Source: Putridiphycobacter sp045110285
GTDB lineage: Bacteria > Bacteroidota > Bacteroidia > Flavobacteriales_D > Crocinitomicaceae
Direction of reading: 5' to 3'
Assembly (NCBI GenBank): GCA_045110285.1
Contig: JBGCGA010000044.1
Span: 1 to 64,000, forward strand
Length of the DNA stretch: 64,000 bases
Position 1 is the first letter of the stretch. Each line of letters opens with the position of its first letter. Shown here one piece after another: positions 1 to 7,359 of this stretch. The notes under the pieces were generated by a model. That model saw nothing but the letters and a program-made list of their open reading frames with translations. It made no database searches and had not been told where the DNA came from. The translations under genes and the position numbers were made by a program.

Positions 1-127
1 ATGAACAGCCGTTCTTTGATCCCATGCTTTTCTGTTTACTTCTATATAATTGTTTGACATTTTAATATTTTACAGCTAAGATAAAAAATCTATACTGTAT
101 TTACCAAACAATACTATTACTACCTTC

Positions 128-1444
128 TTAAAACGTTAGCATTGCACCAATAATAATTCCGTGGCTTTTCGCTCCCCTATCGCTAATTGTCATGCCAGGA
201 GGTAAATTACCACCACTAATAAAGTTAAGTGGAGCAAAACCTTCTGTTCTAAATCCTTCAACAAATAAACGATTTGATTGCTTTAGCAATGCTGAAAAAC
301 CAAGAATGTACTGATTTTGAAATTCCCAAGGGGAACCTAGAGCACCTGCTATGAAATTTGAAAATTCGAATGAAGTTGAATATACAGTTTCAGAGCCAAG
401 TTGAAAATCATATTTAATTCCGGCATCCATTGCCGATACCCTGGCTGCAGCAAAAGTATTTAACGGAGGAGTTGGATTATAAGTACCTGGCCAAATTCCT
501 GATGTCTTTGTATAACTTCCTTGAATCTGTAGGCGCTCTTTTATTTCATACTTAGCATAAAGAGTAAGCGCAGGATTATTTTCAGTACATGGGTCAAAGT
601 GAAGTACTGGAAATTCGTGACAGTATGTACAACCTAAAACATAAGATCCACCAACCTTAATACTAGCCTTTTCTCCTAATTTTAATTTATAATTCAAATC
701 CACTACTCCGTTATTAATAATTGAAGGCACATTTGTCCCACTTACTGAAGTGTTAAGCCCTCTAAACTGCGACCCTCCTTGCACAGCCATCACAACTAAA
801 TTGAAATCTTTAATCTTTACCCCAAATTGAGCACCATATCCCAATGGCGCAAAAGCATGCCATGTAGTTGAATTAGTAAAAGGACTTACACTTCCCTGCT
901 GACCGAACGGTGCATTCATCTTCCCTAGTGATAAGTAAAAGGGACTTTTATTGAAGTCTCCTAACAGCACGTATGCTTGTCGTACTTGCAATAAATTTCT
1001 TGTTAAACCAGTAATAGTTGCACCTGCACCAAAACTTTGTTCCGGACTGTATAAAACTTCAACAAATGAGGTAAGCCAGCTGTTTACATTTCCTATTGCC
1101 GATAATTTCCAAGAATGCACTACGGCTTCAGATGCTTCAAATCCAATTTGATTAGATGATGTTGGATGACGCATTAAATACCCAAACTTAGAATTCCGAT
1201 TCGATTTTTGGTAATTGCCGATTGCAATTAACTGCGTGCCTAGAATTAATCCATGCTGATTTAGACCACCTTTCTTTCTCTCTTCTAACAAAACCAATTC
1301 TTTTCGAAAGATTTGATTCGGTTCAGTCATTAAATAAGTTAAGCGAGAATTTAAGTCAATTAAACTTGGTCCGCTTTCTGTAGCTTCGGTTTGGGAAAAT
1401 GCTACCGTTGAAAGCAACATTGTCAAAAGGAATAATTTTTTCAT
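128..1444 (-). CDS. Outer-membrane porin-like beta-barrel protein (LbtU-like)
   Basis: A 438-residue protein with a clean Sec signal peptide (residues 1-17, ending VAFSQ) and a long region of alternating hydrophobic and polar segments closing with a terminal Phe, as expected for an outer-membrane beta-barrel. The segments around residues 150-180 (VRQAYVLLGD and the LGKMNAPFG turn) resemble the LbtU/porin-like families, in which a barrel strand pair precedes a conserved PFG turn. Residues 272-276 read CTYCH, a c-type haem motif that is unexpected in a porin; another Cys lies at 286. The gene is monocistronic as far as can be seen; the next gene upstream (1614-2945) is on the same strand 169 bp away. 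The barrel call is fairly secure; substrate and subfamily are not. Confidence 0.6.
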   Translation of the reverse strand: MKKLFLLTMLLSTVAFSQTEATESGPSLIDLNSRLTYLMTEPNQIFRKELVLLEERKKGGLNQHGLILGTQLIAIGNYQKSNRNSKFGYLMRHPTSSNQIGFEASEAVVHSWKLSAIGNVNSWLTSFVEVLYSPEQSFGAGATITGLTRNLLQVRQAYVLLGDFNKSPFYLSLGKMNAPFGQQGSVSPFTNSTTWHAFAPLGYGAQFGVKIKDFNLVVMAVQGGSQFRGLNTSVSGTNVPSIINNGVVDLNYKLKLGEKASIKVGGSYVLGCTYCHEFPVLHFDPCTENNPALTLYAKYEIKERLQIQGSYTKTSGIWPGTYNPTPPLNTFAAARVSAMDAGIKYDFQLGSETVYSTSFEFSNFIAGALGSPWEFQNQYILGFSALLKQSNRLFVEGFRTEGFAPLNFISGGNLPPGMTISDRGAKSHGIIIGAMLTF

Positions 1445-1613
1445 AAGTCATCATAGTTCTACTGCTATGCAATAGAATAGCAAATTTGCAACGAAAAGCT
1501 GAAACCTTACAAAAAAAATAAAAAAGTAATTAAACAGAAATTGTTGACTGGTAAATCAACACACAATTCAAGATCAAAGCATTAATTTACAATGAATTAA
1601 AATGAGGCAACCA

Positions 1614-2945
1614 CTAATACTTCTTAGTCCGAACCTCTTCAATTTTGACAGTTTTACCCTTAATTTTAGCCTTATTGCCGTTCTTCAGAATCCGTGCAGC
1701 CTTAGTAGATTCAACTGCAATATAAGCTACAAAATCTAGTACTTCTATCAAACCTAAATCGTGTTTTTCAATAAAATCGAACTTTGTAAAGTAGCCTACA
1801 ATATCCATTTTATTGATTTTGTCCTTTTTCCCTTTTCCAATAAAAATGGTTGTCCATTTACTTTGCGGAATAGTAGCTAAATCGTTTTCTTTTAACGCTT
1901 CCAGCTTTTCAGTAACATAAGCAGGCTTTTGTTCCCCCTTACTTAATAGCAGTACAACTGTTCCGCTGGCATCCACTCTAGCTGTTCGTCCATTCCTGTG
2001 AATATAAACAGCCTCTGTAGTTGGCATTTGATAATGCACTACAAAATTTAGTTCAGGAATATCAATTCCACGTCCTGCAATATCAGTTGCAATTAATACA
2101 TTGGCACTCCCATTTCTAAATTTTATTAATTCCAATTCTCTTGATTCTTGTTTTAAACCGCCATGAAAAACTGCACAACTGACATCTAAGCGTTTAAAAT
2201 AATGTCCAATTCTATCTGCCGCATCTCTATGATTTACAAATACAATAGCATTCTGACCCTTTTTTAATGCTGATAATATACTGACCAAACCTTCTAATTT
2301 TTCATCTTCTTCAACAACCAATTTCTTATAGGTCATATTATTAGAAGCTTCTTTTGGCTTAAATTCAACTTTTTTTAAATCGTCTAAATCTAAAAATTTT
2401 GGAATGGCAATATCTGCTGTAGCCGACACTAACGTATGACGATCAACAAATTTCAAACGGCGCATAATTGAGGCCATTTGCTCTTCAAAACCAAATTCTA
2501 AAGATTTATCGTACTCATCAAAAATAACATGTGTAATTGTATCCGGGCTAAATGTTTTGCGATTTAAATGGTCTTCTAATCTTCCTGGTGTTCCGACCAA
2601 AATTGCAGGTGGATCCGTAAAATTTTGCCTTTCGATTGCAAATCCATGTCCGCCGTAAGATGAATTAATTTTAACGCCTAGTTTCATTGACTTTAAAACC
2701 GATTCAATTTGAATAACTAGTTCGCGTGTAGGTGCAATAATTAAGCACTGAATACCCGATTCATCCTCGATAGTTGACAATGCAGCCAAGCAAAACGCCA
2801 GTGTTTTTCCACTTCCTGTTGGGGCAATCAATTGAATATTCGCATTAGTTTTTGCCGATTCTAATGTAGTTTCTTGCATTTTATTAAGTGCAGAAAAACC
2901 CATTTTTTTAATAATACTGGTAGGATTTACAGATGATAAAGACAT
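1614..2945 (-). CDS. DEAD-box-type RNA helicase with DbpA-like RNA-binding domain
   Basis: ATP-dependent RNA helicase of 443 residues. Visible motifs in order: Q motif with Gln24 after GFSAL, Walker A APTGSGKT (41-48), PTREL (72-76), TPGR (119-122), motif II written DEYD (143-146) instead of DEAD, SAT (174-176), ATDIAGRGID and HRNGRTAR (316-323). The last ~75 residues (from about 367) form a compact basic/hydrophobic domain ending in KIKGKTVKIEEV that matches the DbpA RNA-binding domain, which binds a 23S rRNA hairpin, so a role in large-subunit ribosome assembly is the best inference. A promoter -7 element (TACCTTTG on the minus strand) sits only 4 nt ahead of the chosen ATG, so the mRNA may be leaderless; Met15, just before the Q motif, is an alternative start. 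Confidence 0.88.
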   Translation of the reverse strand: MSLSSVNPTSIIKKMGFSALNKMQETTLESAKTNANIQLIAPTGSGKTLAFCLAALSTIEDESGIQCLIIAPTRELVIQIESVLKSMKLGVKINSSYGGHGFAIERQNFTDPPAILVGTPGRLEDHLNRKTFSPDTITHVIFDEYDKSLEFGFEEQMASIMRRLKFVDRHTLVSATADIAIPKFLDLDDLKKVEFKPKEASNNMTYKKLVVEEDEKLEGLVSILSALKKGQNAIVFVNHRDAADRIGHYFKRLDVSCAVFHGGLKQESRELELIKFRNGSANVLIATDIAGRGIDIPELNFVVHYQMPTTEAVYIHRNGRTARVDASGTVVLLLSKGEQKPAYVTEKLEALKENDLATIPQSKWTTIFIGKGKKDKINKMDIVGYFTKFDFIEKHDLGLIEVLDFVAYIAVESTKAARILKNGNKAKIKGKTVKIEEVRTKKY

Positions 2946-2949
2946 TTGC

Positions 2950-2957
2950 CAAAGGTA
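2950..2957 (-). promoter_or_regulatory. Bacteroidota -7 promoter element of the RNA helicase
   Basis: Minus strand reads TACCTTTG, a perfect TAnnTTTG, four bases ahead of the ATG at 2945. No TTTG was found at the usual 19-21 bp upstream distance. If the transcript starts 5-7 nt after the element, it is leaderless or nearly so. Confidence 0.45.
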
Positions 2958-3002
2958 CTTTATGTATATTTATAAATTGAAATTATTAAGCAATAAAAAT
3001 AC

Positions 3003-3218
3003 ATGAGTAGTCAACCAAATAATCCATTACATGGCGTAAAGCTAGAGCAAATTATAAATGAACTGGTTGAAAATTATGGTTGGGAGCACATGGGCTACAA
3101 AGTCAAAATCAATTGTTTTAATAGCGACCCTTCTATTAAGTCAAGTTTAAAGTTTTTAAGACGCACGCCTTGGGCTAGGAATAAGGTGGAGGAATTATAT
3201 TTGGAGATGAAGAAGTAG
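3003..3218 (+). CDS. VF530-family (DUF2132) small protein
   Basis: A 71-residue protein that matches the VF530/DUF2132 family over its whole length: the family signature NNPLHGVKLE near the N-terminus, a YGWE motif, INCF, and PSIKSSLKFLRRTPWAR followed by KVEELYL at the C-terminus. Members are small helical proteins of about 70-80 residues, named after a Vibrio fischeri protein with a solved structure; DNA binding has been proposed for the family but its role is not established. The gene is divergent from the helicase, with 57 bp between the two starts, so the promoters must overlap in that gap. No partner gene follows in the same direction within 190 bp. Confidence 0.85.
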   Translation: MSSQPNNPLHGVKLEQIINELVENYGWEHMGYKVKINCFNSDPSIKSSLKFLRRTPWARNKVEELYLEMKK

Positions 3219-3410
3219 TGGTTGGATTTTAGAATTTGTGGGTGAAAATTGAGTGAAATACGCTTTTGTATATTGCCAGTAAGAATAAATAAAATAGCAT
3301 TAAAAACAACACCTTATTGCCAAAAAAACAATCATGCTCTCTTACTAATGGATACTTCATTTTGGCATATTATTTGTGTATTAAGATGAAATCATCTAAC
3401 ACTAATAATT

Positions 3411-3998
3411 ATGAAAACAGCCATCTCAGTCTTATTCTTATTCGTTGCAACAGTCACTTTTGGAAGCCATGTCAAAAAAGGCAATGTTCACCTTGTTGAA
3501 AATGTACCCGTTTATTTATTTTCTACACCTGTTCAAAAATATAGTGAAACAGGAACCATTGGTTCAAGCTTTACAGGCTTACTGTGGCTTTCTCCAGATG
3601 ATTGTCAAGAATTAACCATTAATCAAAGAGTTGGGCTGATTGTTAGAAATGCGAAAAGAAAATTGCGGAAAGGCAAAATAGAAAATTTTGATGCCATCCT
3701 TATAAACAGAGATGGAACCATTGGCACATTGATTAAATTTGATGGTGAAGCTTCTACAGAATCTCATGTAGAAATGGTTGAAAATAAACCAGTTTATATT
3801 TTTTGTACACCAGCAAGCAATTACAAAGAAGTGGGCATGATAAATAACGTTTTTAGAACGTCATTTTCATCCTATTCAGTGAGTAGTTTTGTGCGTAGGG
3901 CCAAAAGAAAAAACGAAAAAGGGAAATTAGCCGATTTTGATGCCATTGTAATTAGCAGTGATGGCGTTAGAGCGTATCTTATAAAATTTGATCAGTAG
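3411..3998 (+). CDS. Secreted protein of two tandem copies of an unknown domain
   Basis: A 195-residue protein of unrecognised family. A signal peptide covers residues 1-18 (MKTAISVLFLFVATVTFG). The mature part is two copies of an approximately 80-residue unit: copy 1 begins VHLVENVPVYLFSTP and ends ILINRDGTIGTLIKFDG; copy 2 begins VEMVENKPVYIFCTP and ends IVISSDGVRAYLIKFDQ. Both contain a VRNAKRK/VRRAKRK stretch and a G-K-I/L-x-(N/D)-F-D-A-I segment. The fold is probably beta-rich, SH3-like or similar, but I cannot assign it. Location is periplasmic or exported. It lies alone, followed by a 414 bp stretch without a convincing gene. Confidence 0.7.
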   Translation: MKTAISVLFLFVATVTFGSHVKKGNVHLVENVPVYLFSTPVQKYSETGTIGSSFTGLLWLSPDDCQELTINQRVGLIVRNAKRKLRKGKIENFDAILINRDGTIGTLIKFDGEASTESHVEMVENKPVYIFCTPASNYKEVGMINNVFRTSFSSYSVSSFVRRAKRKNEKGKLADFDAIVISSDGVRAYLIKFDQ

Positions 3999-4412
3999 TC
4001 ACTCTTTTATAGACAGTACTTTATTTTACTTCAGTTGGAGCCTATTCTCGATACATCCCGACTGTAATGTTGGGACAAGCAAACGAACATAGAAGTCCCC
4101 AAAGCTGCCGCACGATTGTATGGTGTGGCTTTACAAACACTATTTAACAACCGCAATATCATCTGGTAATTCATACCTGAATAGTCTATAGCACTGCTAT
4201 TCAAATTTTCGAAGGGATGTGCTTTTACTCATTTTACTGCTATGCCTTGTTACAGATGCTGTGCAGTAGTTTTAAACACCTTTTGCTCGAAATAATAATA
4301 CTATCGTAAATTACTTAGTGCTTAACTAACTTTGAAATATAGTTTCAATCAAAATTCCGCAGAAGTGCAACTACTGCGGAGTGGGAAGGTTTCCAGTTAA
4401 AATTATCAAGCC
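3999..4412. other. Gene-poor 414 bp interval with possible gene remnant and hairpins
   Basis: No complete gene is visible. Three things are seen: a hairpin at 4056-4075 (TCCCGAC pairing GTTGGGA with one G-U pair); a short plus-strand open stretch ending in TAA at about 4162 whose translation includes KAAARLYGVALQTL, reminiscent of a helix-turn-helix of the psq/transposase type; and a hairpin at 4356-4380 just downstream of the minus-strand methyltransferase. The interval may hold a decayed mobile or regulatory gene, but the evidence is thin. Confidence 0.3.
4356..4380 (-). terminator. Possible terminator of the methyltransferase gene
   Basis: Perfect 7-bp inverted repeat TCCGCAG / CTGCGGA around an 11-nt loop that can pair further (AGT/ACT). 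It lies 33 bp beyond the stop of the 4413-5054 gene. On the minus strand it is followed by AATTTTG, only a weak U tract. Confidence 0.4.
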
Positions 4413-5054
4413 TTAACCTCCTTTTTTTCGTGCAACAACTATGTAGTCTGTAAACCTCAGCGATCCATTCTCAAAATAAGGTTGGTGTTTTTCCCAGATT
4501 ATTTTAAAACCTGAATTTTGCATAAAGGTTTGAATGTATTCTGGTTCATGATAGTAAATAAACATTTCATCTTTGCCATCACTTGATTTTTGGAAGCCAG
4601 ATTCTTCATATTTACCTTCCATTGTACTGATATATACAATCCCATTTTCTGATAAAACATGGTTCATATCATTAATCACTTTTTCAACTTCATCTTTGGA
4701 TAAATAAGGCATTCCAAATCCAAGCACAATTGCCTCAAATTTCTGGTTTAAAGATTTTAATTCACGAATATCTCCCACCTGAAATTGGGAAGCTGGATTA
4801 TTAACCTTTGCTATTTCAAGCATTTTTGGAGCTAAATCAACACCCAAAATCTTTAAATCTGGACGAATAGAATGTAGATAGTTCGATATATTTCCTGGAC
4901 CACAAGCGAGATCTAAAATTGAAGAGCTTTCGGTTAATTGTTTACATAAAAAATCAAACCCGTCATGGTATTGTGCCACACTCGCAAATTTTGTTGCGTA
5001 ACCATTTGCGCGCTTATTAAAAATATTGACTGCTACTTTATACCTATCTTTCAT
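4413..5054 (-). CDS. Class I SAM-dependent methyltransferase
   Basis: A 213-residue cytosolic methyltransferase of the Methyltransf_11/25 type. Motif I (ILDLACGPGNIS) lies near residues 41-52, the acidic residue after strand beta-2 is in LGVDLAP, and the motif II region is VGDIRELK followed by AIVLGFGMPYLS. The C-terminal part (YYHEPEYIQTFMQNSGFKII) is the usual final beta-strand region. The substrate cannot be read from the sequence; small-molecule methylation is as likely as any. The gene lies 91 bp downstream of the ywbE stop on the same strand and could be read through from it or have its own promoter. Confidence 0.82.
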   Translation of the reverse strand: MKDRYKVAVNIFNKRANGYATKFASVAQYHDGFDFLCKQLTESSSILDLACGPGNISNYLHSIRPDLKILGVDLAPKMLEIAKVNNPASQFQVGDIRELKSLNQKFEAIVLGFGMPYLSKDEVEKVINDMNHVLSENGIVYISTMEGKYEESGFQKSSDGKDEMFIYYHEPEYIQTFMQNSGFKIIWEKHQPYFENGSLRFTDYIVVARKKGG

Positions 5055-5145
5055 CTCTATATTCTAAATCCAAAACCTAATTGCAATACCTCTCTCCAGC
5101 CTGTTCCTACTTTTAAAAAAACTCACTTCTTAAAAGGTACTCAAT

Positions 5146-5361
5146 TTATTCATCTTCCGAAATAATGGTTTTTACACGCCCAACTTTTTTCGATTCTAGC
5201 ATCACCTTAATTCCATGCGTGTGATTTGGTGATTTTGTAAGAATTCGTTTTACAATTCCCCAAGTTAATGCGCCTGAGCTTTGATCATACTTTTGAATAA
5301 CCTCAACTTCAGAACCAATTTTTATATTTTCTCGTACTTGACCACCACTATACTTTGACAT
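5146..5361 (-). CDS. ywbE: YwbE family protein (DUF2196)
   Basis: A 71-residue protein matching the YwbE family over its length: the pattern R-x-N-I-K-x-G-x-x-V near the N-terminus, a KYDQSSG turn, TWGIVKRILTKSP, HTHGIKVML, then VGRVKTI. The family is a small, presumably beta-barrel protein widespread in Bacteria, named from Bacillus subtilis, with no established function. It follows the thioredoxin-fold gene with one intervening base, so the two are almost certainly co-transcribed. Confidence 0.88.
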   Translation of the reverse strand: MSKYSGGQVRENIKIGSEVEVIQKYDQSSGALTWGIVKRILTKSPNHTHGIKVMLESKKVGRVKTIISEDE

Positions 5362-5362
5362 A

Positions 5363-5968
5363 CTACAAATTAAGCAATTTTAAAATATCTGCTATCGTAT
5401 TAACCCCTTTATCTTGATTATACCAAACCTGTAAATCTGTTTTGAATTCTGGTGTTAAAGCGCCATGAGCGGCTTTATAATCAATTACCATTTTTGCGGC
5501 TACTGCTGGACGTGGCCCCCAAGTATTAGTTACCTCATCATTTTCAATCTGAATCAACTTTGGAATCGCCATATTACCATTTGTAAGAAAAGCCTGCATC
5601 AATTCTGGATTTTCATCACGTAAAACAATCTTTAAGTCTATCTGATCGTTCTGTTCTGCTAATGCATTAATAACCGGTAAATTTTGAGCTGCATCACCGC
5701 ACCATCCTTCTGATAAAACCAGCCATGTGATTGGTCTATTGATGGTTTTCATTTTAGCAATCACCTCAGCACTCAACTTAGTGGTTTTACCCAATCGTTT
5801 CATTCTACTAATATTAAGTTTAGTATACTCTAAAAGGGAATCCGGCCCGCCTTTAGTCGTAGATAACCCTTTTTCATATAGGTCTTTTACAAGCGATTCG
5901 TAAGCCGCATAAGACATGCTACTTTCAATTCCTTTGGTGATGTATGTATTGTCAGTCATTGCTTCCAT
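5363..5968 (-). CDS. Thioredoxin-family protein with atypical WCGDA site
   Basis: A 201-residue cytosolic protein with a thioredoxin fold in its second half. The active-site region after the TWLVLSEGW strand reads WCGDA (89-93): the first Cys is kept but the second Cys of CxxC is replaced, as is usual in this subfamily (WCGDW/WCGDA types common in Bacillota and Bacteroidota). The cis-Pro loop is in MAIPKLI. The N-terminal ~75 residues are helical. A simple dithiol oxidoreductase is therefore unlikely; monothiol chemistry or bacillithiol-type roles are speculative. Two starts are possible (Met1 or Met4). It leads the two-gene unit with ywbE. Confidence 0.8.
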   Translation of the reverse strand: MEAMTDNTYITKGIESSMSYAAYESLVKDLYEKGLSTTKGGPDSLLEYTKLNISRMKRLGKTTKLSAEVIAKMKTINRPITWLVLSEGWCGDAAQNLPVINALAEQNDQIDLKIVLRDENPELMQAFLTNGNMAIPKLIQIENDEVTNTWGPRPAVAAKMVIDYKAAHGALTPEFKTDLQVWYNQDKGVNTIADILKLLNL

Positions 5969-6058
5969 AATTTATGATTTTAAACTTAGACGGTCTTTTT
6001 TTTAATAGCTTACATAGCTTATTTCTATGAGGATATAAAGCGCATCTATAAACAAGAA

Positions 6059-6081
6059 AATCCCTGCTAATGGCAAGGATT
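6059..6081 (-). terminator. Candidate terminator of the slyD-like gene
   Basis: Arms AATCCCTGC and GCAAGGATT pair over nine positions with one mismatch around a 5-nt loop. On the minus strand the hairpin is followed by TTTTCTTGTTT. It lies 25 bp beyond the stop of the FKBP gene at 6106. Confidence 0.5.
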
Positions 6082-6105
6082 CTCTAATTCTATTATTGTT
6101 TGATT

Positions 6106-6609
6106 TTAGTGCTGAACACCACCTTCACCATGTACATGACCATGCTCAACTTCTTCAGTTGTTGCCGGACGGATGCTTACAATACTTCCTTGGAAATGTA
6201 AATCTTGTTCGGCTAATGGATGATTCATATCTAAATTAACTGAAGCTTCGTTTACAGCTAATACTTTTCCTGGCTGAACTTGTCCGTTTTGGTCTTGCAT
6301 TGGTAGAATATTACCAACTGAAACCGCTTCCATTAATTTACCTTCTTGCATAAACATGTCAATTGGCAATTCAATTAATGCTTCCTCTACTCTTTTACCG
6401 TATGCGTTTTCAGACTTAATTCCAAAAGAAAAGTCTGCTCCTTCAGTCAATTCTGAAACTTGTCCTTCAAATTCAGGAATCATTTGACCCATTCCTGATA
6501 AAAACACCAAAGGTTCTTTCCCTTCAGTAGATTCTATTAATTCACCAGTTGCAGTGTCTTTTGTTAAGTTGTAATGTAATGAAATTACATTGTGCGATTG
6601 ATTACTCAT
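6106..6609 (-). CDS. SlyD-like FKBP-type peptidyl-prolyl cis-trans isomerase
   Basis: A 167-residue cytosolic prolyl isomerase and chaperone of the SlyD type. The N-terminal FKBP half contains VISLHYNL and GMGQMIPEFE; the insert-in-flap (IF) domain is flanked by SENAYG (66-71) and the diagnostic DMNHPLA (127-133) followed by DLHFQG. The tail is His-rich (HGHVHGEGGVQH), like the metal-binding tail of SlyD though much shorter. Such proteins bind unfolded chains and, through the tail, Ni or other metals. The gene has its own complete promoter and lies downstream of the pgk/FKBP operon, making three FKBP genes within 2.8 kb. Confidence 0.88.
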   Translation of the reverse strand: MSNQSHNVISLHYNLTKDTATGELIESTEGKEPLVFLSGMGQMIPEFEGQVSELTEGADFSFGIKSENAYGKRVEEALIELPIDMFMQEGKLMEAVSVGNILPMQDQNGQVQPGKVLAVNEASVNLDMNHPLAEQDLHFQGSIVSIRPATTEEVEHGHVHGEGGVQH

Positions 6610-6625
6610 TCTTTATTTTTTTTTG

Positions 6626-6656
6626 CAAAGGTAGCTTTAATATGTAAACTAGCAAA
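6626..6656 (-). promoter_or_regulatory. Complete Bacteroidota promoter of the slyD-like gene
   Basis: On the minus strand TTTG (6653-6656) is followed by exactly 19 bases and then TACCTTTG (6626-6633), matching the Bacteroidota consensus TTTG-N19-21-TAnnTTTG. The expected start point is near 6620, giving a leader of about 11 nt before ATG 6609. It is the only promoter in the window for which I found both elements at proper spacing. Confidence 0.65.
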
Positions 6657-6675
6657 AGATGAGGCCCAAGTTGTA

Positions 6676-7344
6676 CTACATTTCTAACTGCCTCAGCTCT
6701 TTCTTTCGCCTCCGGATTGCATGATAGCTTAGAAGTAGTTCAGAGTATAAATCAATTTTAGCGTCTATATTTAATTCAGAAACGGCTATCAGAGCCATTA
6801 ATGACTTTGGAGCACCAACAACTATTTGAATTGGGAATACTAGATTGTCAAAATAAAAAGATAATTCAACATTACTATTTTCTGCTCCTTCAGGTAATTC
6901 TATTTTTAGCGAATCTGTCTTATAATAATAAGTCATTTGAAACATATTTCTAGCAGTGTACTGAACAGCTTTCAATTCTCTTTGACTCACAATAGTGTCC
7001 TTTAATTGCTGGAACGAAACATCTTTAATAAATGCATTTGTCTGTTTAGAAATCTTAAAATCAGATCCAATTAAGTAAACATTCTGCTCTAAAAAGGGAT
7101 AGATTCTGAGCCCACTGAATGTGCTATCAGAATTCCAAAATACTTCTATTAAATGATTTTTTAACAGAATGTAATCTAAATACTTTGGGATTTTCGCCTT
7201 ATAATTTTGTGTTTCAAATTTCTTTTGACAGGATTTTGCAACCAAACTATCTAAAGTATCCGTTTTAATTTGATAACGTACACCTTGTATATTCTGACTA
7301 TAAACAGGAAAAGATAAAATTAGAATGAATAGTATCTTACCCAT
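6676..7344 (-). CDS. Unknown exported protein at the end of the FKBP operon
   Basis: A 222-residue protein I do not recognise. It has a short signal peptide (MGKILFILILSFPVYSQ) and a mature part with beta-strand-like segments (DYILLKNHLIEVFWNSD, LRIYPFLEQNVYLIG) and a very basic end (HAIRRRKKELRQLE). It starts 15 bp after the stop of the FKBP lipoprotein gene on the same strand, so it is probably the last gene of the pgk-FKBP-FKBP operon. The location is envelope; a link to lipoprotein or barrel folding is only suggested by its neighbours. Confidence 0.6.
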   Translation of the reverse strand: MGKILFILILSFPVYSQNIQGVRYQIKTDTLDSLVAKSCQKKFETQNYKAKIPKYLDYILLKNHLIEVFWNSDSTFSGLRIYPFLEQNVYLIGSDFKISKQTNAFIKDVSFQQLKDTIVSQRELKAVQYTARNMFQMTYYYKTDSLKIELPEGAENSNVELSFYFDNLVFPIQIVVGAPKSLMALIAVSELNIDAKIDLYSELLLSYHAIRRRKKELRQLEM

Positions 7345-7359
7345 TTTGCTAACTAAATC

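Noticed and set aside
1..57. Short ATG-started frame at the very start of the window
   Set aside because: 18 codons, cut by the window edge, no features; cannot be told from chance.
951..1151. Plus-strand open frame inside the porin gene
   Set aside because: Lies wholly opposite a well-supported signal-bearing gene and has no family features.
1542..1561. TGTTGA/TCAACA hairpin behind the helicase gene as a terminator
   Set aside because: Six-base stem without a convincing U tract.
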